Part shown: one piece after another, positions 56,459 through 64,000 of the stretch | How the letters are laid out: every line of letters begins with the position of its first letter | How positions within the stretch are numbered: position 1 is the stretch's first letter | Source: Bacteroidota bacterium | GTDB lineage: Bacteria > Bacteroidota > Bacteroidia > Flavobacteriales > Flavobacteriaceae | DNA: 64,000 bases | NCBI GenBank assembly: GCA_018829465.1 | Contig: JAHJTN010000019.1 | Span: 124,001 to 188,000 of the forward strand | Reading direction: 5' to 3' | Position numbers and translations under genes: made by a program | Notes under the pieces: generated by a model | Told to the model about the DNA's origin: nothing | What the model saw: only the letters and a program-made list of their open reading frames with translations | The model's database searches: none

Positions 56459-58192
56459 TTATACATCACAACTTGATAGGTTATTTACCTGAGAAAGGTG
56501 CTTGCCGTGCTCGTCGTACAAATGAACTGCACAAGCGATGCAAGGATCGAACGAGTGTATGGTTCGGATAATTTCCAATGGCAATTCAGGGTCAGCGACA
56601 GGTGTTCCTATCAGGGTTGATTCGTATGCTGATCTTTGTCCTTTGGGATCGCGCGGTGAAGCATTCCACGTACTGGGAACTACCAACTGATAGTTTTCCG
56701 TCTTTTGGTCTTTAATATGAATCCAGTGCGCCAGGGCACCTCTTGGTGCTTCCATATAGCCAACTCCTTTCGTTTCTACCGGCCAACTCTTAGGCTCCCA
56801 CTTTTCTGTATTGGCCATGCGTTCATCACCATTTCTGATGTTGTTCATCAGGTTGTTGTAAAATTCCATCGTCCAATTGGCAACCAGTTGGGTTTCAATG
56901 CCACGTGCGGCGGTGCGTCCTAAAGTGGAAAACAAGGCATCAACCGGCACGTTTAAATGCGCCAACGCAGCGTTTACTGCTTCTTGTATTTCTTGGTTGC
57001 CCCTGCCATAACCAACCAATAAACGGGCGAGTGGTCCTACTTCCATAGGCAAGCCTTTCCATCTTGGGGTTTTGATAAAACTGTATTTTTGGGAAACATC
57101 CAAATGTTCGTATGGCGGTTTTGGCCCTGAATAATTGATATTGGTCTCACCTGACCAAGGATGTTTACCTTTGTCATCACCGTCGGAATAATTGAACCAT
57201 GAATTGTTGACAAACTCTTCAATTTCGCCGTTGTTTCTGTGATCTACATCGTGTACTTTAGACAAGTCTCTGTTAAGAATCACACCTTGCGGAAATTTAA
57301 AACTTGAAACGTCTGCAAAACCGTTTGTAGGGAAATCGCCGTAAGACATATAGTTTCCAAATCCTTTACCGATGCTTCCCCAATCTTTGTAGAAAGAAGC
57401 AATGGCCAACAAATCCGGAATATACACCTGTTCGATAAAATCTTTTCCCTGTTGCAAGAGTTTGCCTACATAGGCAAGCCTTTCTGCATTCAAGCCACCC
57501 GGACTTTCTGTATTGATGGCACAAGCCATACCGCCAACCAGGTAGTTTGGATGCGGGTTTTTACCGCCAAAAATGGTATGGACTTTAACGATTTCTTTTT
57601 GCCATTCGAGCGCTTCCAGATAGTGAGCCACCGCAAGCAGATTTACTTCTGCCGGCAACTTCATTTGCGGATGTCCCCAGTATCCGTTGGCAAATATGCC
57701 CAACTGACCGCTTTCTACAAACTTCGTCACGCGTTTTTTAATATCGGAAAAATAGCCAGGAGAACTTTTAGGCCATGAAGAAATACTTTGCGCCAATTCA
57801 GAAGTTTTGGCCGGGTCTGCTTGTAATGCGTTGACTACATCTACCCAATCCAAAGCGTGCAGGTGATAAAAGTGTACGGCGTGATCGTGCATATACAAAG
57901 CACCTTCCATAATGTTTCGAACCAATTCTGCATTGGGCGGTACGCTGATGCCGATGGCATCTTCAACAGCTCTTACAGAGGCCAAGGCATGTACCGTAGT
58001 ACAAACGCCACAAGTGCGCTGCACAAAAGCCCATACATCGCGGGGATCGCGGCCTTTTACAATGGTTTCGATGCCTCTAACCATCGTACTCGAACTAAAG
58101 GCATCTACAATCACACCGTCTTTGATTTCCGCCTCTATACGCAGGTGACCTTCAATACGGGTGATTGGGTCTACAACTATTCTATTTGCCAT
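56459..58192 (-). CDS. hyaB: [NiFe] hydrogenase large subunit (group 1)
   Basis: 577 residues. Holds the NiFe site: N-terminal RTCGVCTTVHALASV (Cys 61, Cys 64) and C-terminal DPCIACAVH (Cys 551, Cys 554). Cleavage after His 557 would remove a 20-residue tail, as the protease two genes downstream would do. Also visible: DPITRIEGHLRIE, GGKNPHPNYLVGGMAC and ARLLVGYGRG. It has no signal of its own and should travel with the Tat-signalled small subunit. Closest in pattern to respiratory uptake enzymes of the Hya/Hox MBH type. Confidence 0.96.
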   Translation of the reverse strand: MANRIVVDPITRIEGHLRIEAEIKDGVIVDAFSSSTMVRGIETIVKGRDPRDVWAFVQRTCGVCTTVHALASVRAVEDAIGISVPPNAELVRNIMEGALYMHDHAVHFYHLHALDWVDVVNALQADPAKTSELAQSISSWPKSSPGYFSDIKKRVTKFVESGQLGIFANGYWGHPQMKLPAEVNLLAVAHYLEALEWQKEIVKVHTIFGGKNPHPNYLVGGMACAINTESPGGLNAERLAYVGKLLQQGKDFIEQVYIPDLLAIASFYKDWGSIGKGFGNYMSYGDFPTNGFADVSSFKFPQGVILNRDLSKVHDVDHRNNGEIEEFVNNSWFNYSDGDDKGKHPWSGETNINYSGPKPPYEHLDVSQKYSFIKTPRWKGLPMEVGPLARLLVGYGRGNQEIQEAVNAALAHLNVPVDALFSTLGRTAARGIETQLVANWTMEFYNNLMNNIRNGDERMANTEKWEPKSWPVETKGVGYMEAPRGALAHWIHIKDQKTENYQLVVPSTWNASPRDPKGQRSAYESTLIGTPVADPELPLEIIRTIHSFDPCIACAVHLYDEHGKHLSQVNNLSSCDV

Positions 58193-58203
58193 GATAATGG
58201 AGT

Positions 58204-59328
58204 TTAAAAGTCAATATTTTTATCATTTTCAATACCGCGGTCTATACGGCTTTTCACCTCTTTACGCTTGGCGATGGTGGCGCCTATTGCATGTGCCGCA
58301 ATACCTCCCACAAGTGCTGCGCCGGCTATGGCACCTACTGTGTCTGCCGAAGCTTCTTTGGCAAAACCGGGTATATTGGTCAATCTTTCATAAAACGGCC
58401 CGTTATCCCAAAAATCGTCTTCGCTGCAACCGATACATCCATGTCCGGATTGAATGGGGTAACTGACCCCGTTGTTCCATTTGATGGTGCCACAGGAATT
58501 ATATGTCATAGGGCCTCTACATCCAACTTTGTACAAACAATAACCTTCTTTGGCATTTTGATCGTCGAAGGTTTCAGCAAACAAGCCGGCATCGTAATAG
58601 GGTCTTCGGTAGCAACTGTCGTGTACGCGTTTGGCATAAAACGCTTTTGGGCGACCCATTCTATCGAGTTCGGGTAATTTTCCAAAAGCCACGACGTGTA
58701 CGATAATCCCGGCCATAACTTCCCCTATGGGCGGACAGCCCGGCACACGAATAATCGGTTTGTTTTTAACAATCTTATGAATGGGAGTCGCTTCGGTAGG
58801 ATTTGGTGCAGCGGCCTGCACACAACCGTTGGAAGCACAACTACCCCAAGCGATGATGGCCTTGGCACCTGCCGCAGCTTCCAAAAAGGCTTCCTTAGCT
58901 GTGCGTCCGGCTATGCAACAGTAGTTCCCGTCATCGCCCAATGGGACAGAACCTTCCACGCAAAGGATATATTCGCCTTTGTATTTTTCCATGGTGGCGT
59001 GCTTGGCTGCCTCGGCTTGGTGTCCGGATGCTGCCATAAGCGTGAGTGTGTAGTCGAGGGATATTTTATCTAAAATAATATCCGCAACTATGGGATGGTC
59101 TGAGCGAATAAATGATTCGCTACAACAGGTACATTCCTGATAGTGCTCCCAAATCACAGGTAAACGATAACTCGTCTCCAAAGATTTGGCAATTTGTCCC
59201 ACCATGGTTGTCTCCAAACCCATATAGGCCGCTATATAGGTGGCAAACTTCATAAAATCGCGTCGGTTGTAACCTTGCTTTATGATGCTGTCATAGTAGG
59301 TTTCTTGAACAGCTGTTTTTGTGTCCAT
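58204..59328 (-). CDS. hyaA: [NiFe] hydrogenase small subunit with six-Cys proximal cluster site
   Basis: 374 residues. Tat signal NRRDFMKFA (Arg 22-23). Proximal cluster cysteines are 66, 68, 69, 164, 169 and 198 (ECTCCSES, GSCASNGCVQ, VPGCPP). Their spacing equals Cys 17/19/20/115/120/149 of E. coli Hyd-1 and Ralstonia MBH, which bind the [4Fe-3S] cluster that lets the enzyme work in oxygen. Distal cluster: His 236, Cys 239, 264, 270; medial [3Fe-4S]: Cys 279, 298, 301. A C-terminal hydrophobic helix (about 330-350) anchors it in the membrane. First gene of the minus-strand operon. Confidence 0.96.
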   Translation of the reverse strand: MDTKTAVQETYYDSIIKQGYNRRDFMKFATYIAAYMGLETTMVGQIAKSLETSYRLPVIWEHYQECTCCSESFIRSDHPIVADIILDKISLDYTLTLMAASGHQAEAAKHATMEKYKGEYILCVEGSVPLGDDGNYCCIAGRTAKEAFLEAAAGAKAIIAWGSCASNGCVQAAAPNPTEATPIHKIVKNKPIIRVPGCPPIGEVMAGIIVHVVAFGKLPELDRMGRPKAFYAKRVHDSCYRRPYYDAGLFAETFDDQNAKEGYCLYKVGCRGPMTYNSCGTIKWNNGVSYPIQSGHGCIGCSEDDFWDNGPFYERLTNIPGFAKEASADTVGAIAGAALVGGIAAHAIGATIAKRKEVKSRIDRGIENDKNIDF

Positions 59329-59368
59329 AACTGATGTTATAATAATTATTAAGTTAAAATAGAATACG

Positions 59369-59402
59369 TTAGGGTTAATTTAGTATGGATTTGAAACCCT
59401 AA
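59369..59402. promoter_or_regulatory. Inverted repeat TTAGGGTT-N18-AACCCTAA
   Basis: Perfect 8-bp arms (59369-59376 and 59395-59402) in the divergent hydrogenase control region, 41-74 bp upstream of the small-subunit gene. May be a two-site operator or a hairpin in the leader. No good TAnnTTTG box is seen for the structural operon. Confidence 0.35.
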
Positions 59403-59426
59403 ATGTAAAAACTCAAAAAATTCTTT

Positions 59427-59446
59427 AACATGACATTTATCATGTT
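59427..59446. promoter_or_regulatory. CRP/FNR-spaced palindrome AACATGA-N6-TCATGTT
   Basis: Perfect 7-bp arms with TGA-N6-TCA spacing as in sites of the CRP/FNR superfamily. Its centre is about 42 bp before the likely start point implied by the weak box TACTTTTA (59466-59473) upstream of hypA, the usual place for an activator. The regulator is not in the window. Confidence 0.45.
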
Positions 59447-59511
59447 TTTAAAAATATTTCTCTGCTACTTTTATAAGCTGATTAATTGATCTTCAATAAT
59501 TCAAGTAAACT

Positions 59512-59853
59512 ATGCACGAATTGTCGGTTGCTATGGGAATCGTAAAAATAGCTGAAGATGAAACAGCCAAGGCCGGTGCGAAGCAGGTTGAATTGATTGA
59601 ATTGGAGATTGGTGCTTTGGCCGGGATCGATTTTGAATCGCTCGAATTTGTTTGGCCCGCTGCCGTGAAGGGCACCGTTTTGGAATTTGCGCTCAAAAAA
59701 ATCAGCATCATCAAAGGAAAGGCCAAGTGTGTAGATTGTGATGCTGTTTTTGAAATTGCGCAGTTGTATGATTCTTGCCCGGAGTGCAGTAGCAATTTTA
59801 AAGGCATCATTCAAGGAAAAGAATTACGCGTGAAAGCGCTTGAAGTAAACTAA
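59512..59853 (+). CDS. hypA: Hydrogenase nickel incorporation protein HypA
   Basis: 113 residues. Starts MHELSVAMG; the N-terminal Met-His-Glu binds nickel. Zinc site is CVDC (73, 76) and CPEC (89, 92). Delivers nickel, with HypB, to the large-subunit precursor. First gene of the plus-strand hypA-hypB-hypC run, divergent from the small subunit with a 183-bp spacer that holds the palindromes. Confidence 0.96.
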   Translation: MHELSVAMGIVKIAEDETAKAGAKQVELIELEIGALAGIDFESLEFVWPAAVKGTVLEFALKKISIIKGKAKCVDCDAVFEIAQLYDSCPECSSNFKGIIQGKELRVKALEVN

Positions 59854-59872
59854 CCCATTAAAAAATAAAATT

Positions 59873-60703
59873 ATGTGCGGAACTTGTGGTTGCAGCGGCG
59901 GAGAGCATGGTGTAAGCATGCATAACCCGAAAGAAGTGAAACAACATGAACAGGTGCACCATCATCACGGTGAACACGGTCATCCGCATGAACACACGCA
60001 CGATGGACACTCCCATTCGCACGACCACGACCATGATCATTCGCACCATCACAAAAAAGTGATTGACGTGGAGCAAGATATTTTGCACCACAACGATGTG
60101 ATGGCTGCCCGAAACCGCGGTTATTTTGAAGCAAAAAACATCTTCGCGCTCAATTTGGTCAGTTCGCCCGGTTCCGGAAAAACATCCTTATTGGAACGTA
60201 CCCTGAAAGATTTGAAAGCGGAAATCCCGTTTTTTGTCATCGAGGGAGATCAACAAACCCTTAACGATGCCAACCGTATCGCAGCCATTGACATCCCTGT
60301 GATACAAATCAACACCGGAAAAGGTTGCCACTTGGAAAGTGATGCCATTTATGAGGCCGTCAAAAAATTGAACATTACCGATAACGCCATATTGATGATT
60401 GAAAATGTAGGAAACCTGGTCTGTCCTTCCATGTTTGATTTGGGCGAATCGAAACGCGTGGTCATCATTAGCACGACAGAAGGCGAGGACAAACCCATCA
60501 AATATCCGGACATGTTCCACACCTCCGATTTGTGTATCATCAACAAAATAGATTTGCTGCCCTATGTGCATATTGATATTGAAAAACTGAAACAATACGC
60601 ACTGAAAGTCAATCCTAAATTACAATTCATAGAACTCTCCGCCACCACCGGAGAAGGCATGAATGCTTGGTATTACTGGCTCAGAGAACATAAACTAAAA
60701 TAA
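59873..60703 (+). CDS. hypB: Hydrogenase nickel incorporation GTPase HypB, His-rich
   Basis: 276 residues. N-terminal MCGTCGC metal motif, then a region (about 25-60) with some 20 histidines that can store nickel or zinc. The GTPase domain has P-loop SSPGSGKT (97-104), EGDQQT, metal-binding GCHLES, and NKID for guanine. It hydrolyses GTP during nickel transfer. 19 bp after hypA and 6 bp before hypC. Confidence 0.97.
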   Translation: MCGTCGCSGGEHGVSMHNPKEVKQHEQVHHHHGEHGHPHEHTHDGHSHSHDHDHDHSHHHKKVIDVEQDILHHNDVMAARNRGYFEAKNIFALNLVSSPGSGKTSLLERTLKDLKAEIPFFVIEGDQQTLNDANRIAAIDIPVIQINTGKGCHLESDAIYEAVKKLNITDNAILMIENVGNLVCPSMFDLGESKRVVIISTTEGEDKPIKYPDMFHTSDLCIINKIDLLPYVHIDIEKLKQYALKVNPKLQFIELSATTGEGMNAWYYWLREHKLK

Positions 60704-60709
60704 AAAACC

Positions 60710-60961
60710 ATGTGTTTATCTATTCCCGGAAAACTGATAGAAATCACTGATCAACTCGACGATACCTTTAGGGTAGGTAAAGTTTCCTTCGATGGCATTG
60801 TCAAAAAAGTGAGCCTCACCCTTGTACCAGAGGCAAAAATCGGTGATTATGTGATGGTACATGTTGGCGCTGCCATCAGCATCGTAGATGAGGAAGAAGC
60901 CAAAAAAACTTTCGAACTACTCAAACAACTCGATGAGTTGCATGAATTGGAAAATCAATAA
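60710..60961 (+). CDS. hypC: Hydrogenase assembly chaperone HypC
   Basis: 83 residues. Starts MCLSIPGKLIEI, where the Cys after the removed Met binds iron and contacts HypD and the large-subunit precursor. Middle GDYVMVHVGAAISIVDEEEA matches HypC/HupF. Completes the hypA-F set. Its 3' end overlaps the likely start of aat. Confidence 0.95.
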   Translation: MCLSIPGKLIEITDQLDDTFRVGKVSFDGIVKKVSLTLVPEAKIGDYVMVHVGAAISIVDEEEAKKTFELLKQLDELHELENQ

Positions 60962-61646
60962 AAATTTTCGCAAATTAATAAAGCTCCCCTTGCCCTATTT
61001 TGAAATTTCTGATCAAAACCCCAATTTTCCTCCGGCCTATTTTGCAGATTCGGACGGATTGGTGGCTGTAGGCGGCGATTTGACAGCCGAAAAACTGCTA
61101 GAGGCTTACACCTGCGGCATCTACTTTTGGCACCATCCCATGAAACGCATACAATGGTGGTCGCCCGATCCGAGGCTGGTTATTCGCCTTAAAGATTTTG
61201 AACCCTCAGAAGACTTTTGTGAACTTCAAAAGGCGTATTCCTTTTATTGGGACACCAAACTCCAAACTGTTTTAGATTTTTGCAAACAAACGCACAACCA
61301 GGATGGTCGGTGGACGCATGCCTCTGTTACCGGCAGAATGGCGCGGAGTTTTGAAGCATTGCATCAAAGGGGTGTTCTAAAAACAGCAGCCGTTTACCTA
61401 GAAGATTGTTTGGTAGCCGGTATCATCGGTGTGGCACTCGGACGAATGTTTTTTGGCGAATACTTGGTTTCATCAGATAGTGAAGCAAACCGATTTTGCA
61501 TGCAGAGTGTACTGCAAACCCTTAAGCGAGAAAAATTTGAAATCATCGATTTGCAAAAGGAAACGATGGCAATGGAAAGCATGATTCCGGATGAGATGTC
61601 GCGGCTGGAGTTTGTCAATCTTTGCAAAGAAAAAACAAAAAATTGA
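60942..61646 (+). CDS. aat: Leucyl/phenylalanyl-tRNA-protein transferase
   Basis: Adds Leu or Phe to proteins with basic N-termini, marking them for ClpAP. Motifs: FPPAYFADSDGLVAVGGDLTAEKLLEAY, GIYFWHHPMKRIQWWSPDPRLVI, GRWTHASVTGRMARSFEALH and GRMFFGEYLVS. The frame is open well into hypC; ATG 60942 (about 234 residues) gives a normal length and a 20-bp overlap with hypC, and ATG 60933 is equally possible. The overlap suggests coupling to the hyp run by position only; the enzyme has no known tie to hydrogenase. Confidence 0.93.
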   Translation: MNWKINKNFRKLIKLPLPYFEISDQNPNFPPAYFADSDGLVAVGGDLTAEKLLEAYTCGIYFWHHPMKRIQWWSPDPRLVIRLKDFEPSEDFCELQKAYSFYWDTKLQTVLDFCKQTHNQDGRWTHASVTGRMARSFEALHQRGVLKTAAVYLEDCLVAGIIGVALGRMFFGEYLVSSDSEANRFCMQSVLQTLKREKFEIIDLQKETMAMESMIPDEMSRLEFVNLCKEKTKN

Positions 61647-61665
61647 TATAAAATAGTTACGAAAT

Positions 61666-62916
61666 ATGGCTCCTTCTTACGAACAAATCGTCATCCGTGC
61701 AGCATCTGAAAAAGCGGCTCAAAACACTTCCAAAGCTATTGAGCTTTACGAAAGTGCGCTTAAAAAAACGCACACTGTGGCCAATCAGATTGAATTGTGC
61801 ACCACATTGGGGAAATTGTATCTAAAAACCAATGACACACAGCAAGCGGCAAATCATTTTCTGAAAGCCCTGCATTTATTTGAAGTCTTTTCTATTGAAA
61901 ATCCCGTTGAAAAAGCCATTATACACAACAATTTGGCGCATGCTCTATTGCATCAAAACACGGAAGATGCGCTACAAAATTACGCGGCTGCACTCGCCAT
62001 TTTTATGGATTTGAAGGACAGAAGTGAAAAATATATTGTCCATACAGCCAATACGGCATTTGCCATGGGAGAAGCTTGTATGAAGCTTAAAAAATTGTCG
62101 CAAGCAAAACAAGCTTACAAACAAGCCATTGCATTATACGAAAGCCTGAAGTTGGGTGACTATGAAGAGTTTTCTGCGCGCGCACAGTATCAATTGGGTG
62201 CCATTTACCAGGAAGAAAACTTGTTTTTAGATGCAAAGAACCATTTTAAAAAAGCCTACGATTACTTCTCGAAGCTCACATATAACGATTTGCGTTTTGA
62301 ACCTTATCAGGCGGCCGCCTGCAACAACCTCAGTGTGTGTTTTAAAGATTTGGCGATGTATGACGAAGCCTTGAATTACTATCTAAAAACACTAACCCTC
62401 TACACCAATTTATCTGAGGATAATGCCGAATTTGTGCCTTATGTTGCTTCTACTTACACTGCCATCGCTATCTTATATGCCCAACTAAAAGATTATAAAA
62501 CCGCTTTAAAAAACGAAAAACACGGCCGGCGGATTTATGAATTCCTTACCGAAGAGGCACCTGAAAAATACAAACACTATTGGGCTACTTCCTATCACAA
62601 TTGCGGTGTATTTGCTTTGGAAGACCAAAATCTGTGCAAAGCTGAAAAATATTTTAAAATTGCATTGAAAATGAGAAAAGAACTGGCCAAACAAGAAAAA
62701 ATATTCGAAGCCGACGTCTGCGTCACGGCACTGAATTTATTAGAAACCTATCAAACAAATGAAAACATAAAACTTGAGGATAAAACAGATAAGTGTCTGA
62801 AAATACTATCAGATCTTGAAAAGATACTGCCGCAACTCAACGGTGAAAAGCCTGTGGTCAAAAGCATGAAAAGTGATTTTGCTTATTACAATAATGTATT
62901 AAAAACCAGAAACTAA
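61666..62916 (+). CDS. Tetratricopeptide repeat protein
   Basis: 416 residues, no signal peptide, so cytoplasmic. About eight TPR units, for example ELCTTLGKLYLKTNDTQQAANHFLKAL, KAIIHNNLAHALLHQNTEDAL, AFAMGEACMKLKKLSQAKQAYKQAI, ARAQYQLGAIYQEENLFLDAKNHF and AACNNLSVCFKDLAMYDEALNYYLKTL. No enzymatic domain; a protein-interaction role is all that can be said. It begins 19 bp after aat and may be co-transcribed. Confidence 0.8.
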   Translation: MAPSYEQIVIRAASEKAAQNTSKAIELYESALKKTHTVANQIELCTTLGKLYLKTNDTQQAANHFLKALHLFEVFSIENPVEKAIIHNNLAHALLHQNTEDALQNYAAALAIFMDLKDRSEKYIVHTANTAFAMGEACMKLKKLSQAKQAYKQAIALYESLKLGDYEEFSARAQYQLGAIYQEENLFLDAKNHFKKAYDYFSKLTYNDLRFEPYQAAACNNLSVCFKDLAMYDEALNYYLKTLTLYTNLSEDNAEFVPYVASTYTAIAILYAQLKDYKTALKNEKHGRRIYEFLTEEAPEKYKHYWATSYHNCGVFALEDQNLCKAEKYFKIALKMRKELAKQEKIFEADVCVTALNLLETYQTNENIKLEDKTDKCLKILSDLEKILPQLNGEKPVVKSMKSDFAYYNNVLKTRN

Positions 62917-62972
62917 GCGTCCAAATTATCGACATGAATAACTTTTTGCCAAAAACAGTGCTTTGATGCGAT

Positions 62973-63941
62973 TTATGATGGCTTGCTTTTGATGTGATTT
63001 ACAATTTGTTTGGCGTGAATCCTCGAATTTTCAATAAACCATTTGTGCGTTTCCATTCCGCCGCAAATCACGCCAGCTAGGTAAAGTCCGGGTAGGTTGG
63101 TTTCCATGGTTTCCTCATTGTAAAAAGGTTTTCGGCTATCGTCTTCTGAAAGTTGAATACCGATCGATTCTAGAAATTCAAAATTGGGTTCATATCCGGT
63201 GAGTGCTAAAACATAATCGTTATCGAGCGTGACGCTACCATCCGGTGTTTGTATGCGAATAAAATTTTCTGTGATTTCTGCCACTTCACTGTTGAAATAC
63301 GCCTTGATGCTTCCTTCGGATATCCTGTTTTCTATATCGGGCTTTACCCAGTATTTTACACGCCTGCCGATACTGTCTCCTCTAACAATCATGGTGACAC
63401 GGGCGCCTTTGCGGTAACATTCCAAAGCCGCATCTACAGCGGAGTTGCTCGCTCCAATCACGGCTACATTTTGATGCGCATAAAAATGAGGATCCTTATA
63501 ATAATGTGCAACTTTTGGCAGGGATTCGCCCTTGACACCAATTTTGTTGGGAATGTCGTAAAAACCCGTGGCTATAATCACTTTACGGGCAAAATACACG
63601 TCCTTGGTGGTGATCACCTCAAAGACATCTGCTGTTTTTTCCACCTGTGTTACACCTTCAAAAAGATTGACGTGTAAGTTGTTGGATGAAACTATCCGAC
63701 GGTAATATTCCAAGGCTTCGTCTCGGTTGGGTTTCACTTCTTTGCTGATAAAAGGAATTTGGTCTATTTCCAGCAAATCTGACGAGGAGAAAAATCGCAT
63801 TTGCACAGGATAATTATAAATGGAATTGACCAAGCAGCCTTTTTCGATAATCAAATAATCGAGACCGTTTTTTTGGGCTTCCAAGCCACAGGCAATACCG
63901 ATTGGCCCGCAACCCACTATCAATACATCTAAAGGTTTCAT
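62973..63941 (-). CDS. ypdA: YpdA-like bacillithiol disulfide reductase / thioredoxin-reductase-like flavoprotein
   Basis: 322 residues. FAD-binding VLIVGCGPIGIACGLEA at the N-terminus, IEKGCLVNSIYNYP, an NADPH motif VAVIGASNSAVDAAL (about 160-174) and a C-terminal GLYLAGVICGGMETHKWFIE. The redox CxxC of thioredoxin reductases is missing, as in YpdA, which reduces oxidised bacillithiol. The DinB-like protein at 6095 could belong to the same thiol system. Its upstream region starts with the ~90-bp leader repeat also found before the FadL-like gene. Confidence 0.85.
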   Translation of the reverse strand: MKPLDVLIVGCGPIGIACGLEAQKNGLDYLIIEKGCLVNSIYNYPVQMRFFSSSDLLEIDQIPFISKEVKPNRDEALEYYRRIVSSNNLHVNLFEGVTQVEKTADVFEVITTKDVYFARKVIIATGFYDIPNKIGVKGESLPKVAHYYKDPHFYAHQNVAVIGASNSAVDAALECYRKGARVTMIVRGDSIGRRVKYWVKPDIENRISEGSIKAYFNSEVAEITENFIRIQTPDGSVTLDNDYVLALTGYEPNFEFLESIGIQLSEDDSRKPFYNEETMETNLPGLYLAGVICGGMETHKWFIENSRIHAKQIVNHIKSKPS

Positions 63942-64000
63942 CTGTATATATTATTTATTTTTATCGGTCAGATGGAACACCCTAGGATAATTATGTCCCT
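63939..64000 (-). repeat. Structured leader repeat, third copy (cut by window edge)
   Basis: CATCTG at the YpdA start codon, an A/T-rich spacer, then CAGATGGAACACCC (63969-63982) and TAGGATAAT as in the units at 41930-42110. The arm is identical to unit 1; the other arm must lie beyond base 64000. Confidence 0.7.

Noticed and set aside
59427-59446. Calling the palindrome a true FNR box
   Set aside because: Spacing fits but the half-site AACATGA is not TTGAT; only a CRP/FNR-superfamily-like site can be claimed.
62917-62972. Terminator between the TPR gene and the YpdA-like gene
   Set aside because: Only an imperfect direct repeat (TTTGATG-C/T-GATTTA) is present; no stem followed by a T run.

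Overview
The window is chromosomal DNA from a member of the Bacteroidota, most likely Flavobacteriales. Several independent signs agree. Many genes are preceded by the flavobacterial promoter box TAnnTTTG, sometimes with TTG 17-20 bp upstream. Shine-Dalgarno sequences are weak or absent. One secreted protein ends in a type IX secretion C-terminal domain. The proline-tRNA ligase is the short type, the branched-chain 2-oxoacid dehydrogenase E1 is an alpha-beta fusion, and a YpdA-like bacillithiol reductase is present. I found no insertion sequence, prophage or CRISPR array. Three tRNA genes (Leu-CAG, Glu-TTC, Arg-TCT) are present.

Layout. 1-15 kb: mostly housekeeping (fumarylacetoacetase end, recF, ribH, guaB, recR, a 2-oxoacid dehydrogenase E2) mixed with a T9SS-exported CotH-type kinase, a DinB-like protein and a glycosyltransferase. 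13.3-20.1 kb: a secreted esterase and a GH97 glucosidase, then a compact three-gene operon on the minus strand (HEAT-repeat membrane protein, processive GT2 synthase, TPR/YaiO-type outer-membrane barrel). It looks like a minimal exopolysaccharide synthesis and export machine, and a palindrome overlaps its promoter. 20.4-35.9 kb: a divergent AraC regulator and phytanoyl-CoA-dioxygenase-like pair, mtaB, the E1 fusion, prfA, pyrF, an M28 peptidase, PPK2, rmuC, an M19 dipeptidase, a lone response regulator and a GreA-C-like protein. 35.9-40.3 kb: a minus-strand envelope-lipid glycosylation operon (YrdC-type enzyme, DPM-like GT2, LAB_N protein, ArnT-like transferase, unknown membrane protein with an EEISWGQR motif). 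40.4-49.7 kb: a FadL/OmpP1 porin whose leader carries a tandem 91/90-bp structured repeat, a low-complexity lipoprotein, proS, tRNA-Glu, rpsT, a CNB/CBS/nucleotidyltransferase protein and a Wzi-like protein.

50.0-61.0 kb is the metabolic centrepiece: a membrane-bound uptake [NiFe] hydrogenase locus. The minus-strand operon runs small subunit, large subunit, cytochrome b, maturation protease, hypF, hypD, hypE. Divergent hypA-hypB-hypC run on the plus strand, and a UreH-like nickel permease converges on hypE. The small subunit has the six-cysteine pattern of the oxygen-tolerant [4Fe-3S] proximal cluster. Together these genes could take up nickel, build the NiFe(CN)2CO site and pass electrons from H2 to the quinone pool through cytochrome b, even in air. 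The 183-bp divergent control region holds a CRP/FNR-spaced palindrome.

The least explained signal is the ~90-bp repeat next to the FadL-like gene, seen again, cut by the window edge, upstream of the YpdA-like gene. It folds into a long hairpin with one covarying pair, encloses an AGGAG-ATG sequence and includes the start codon region of the gene it precedes.
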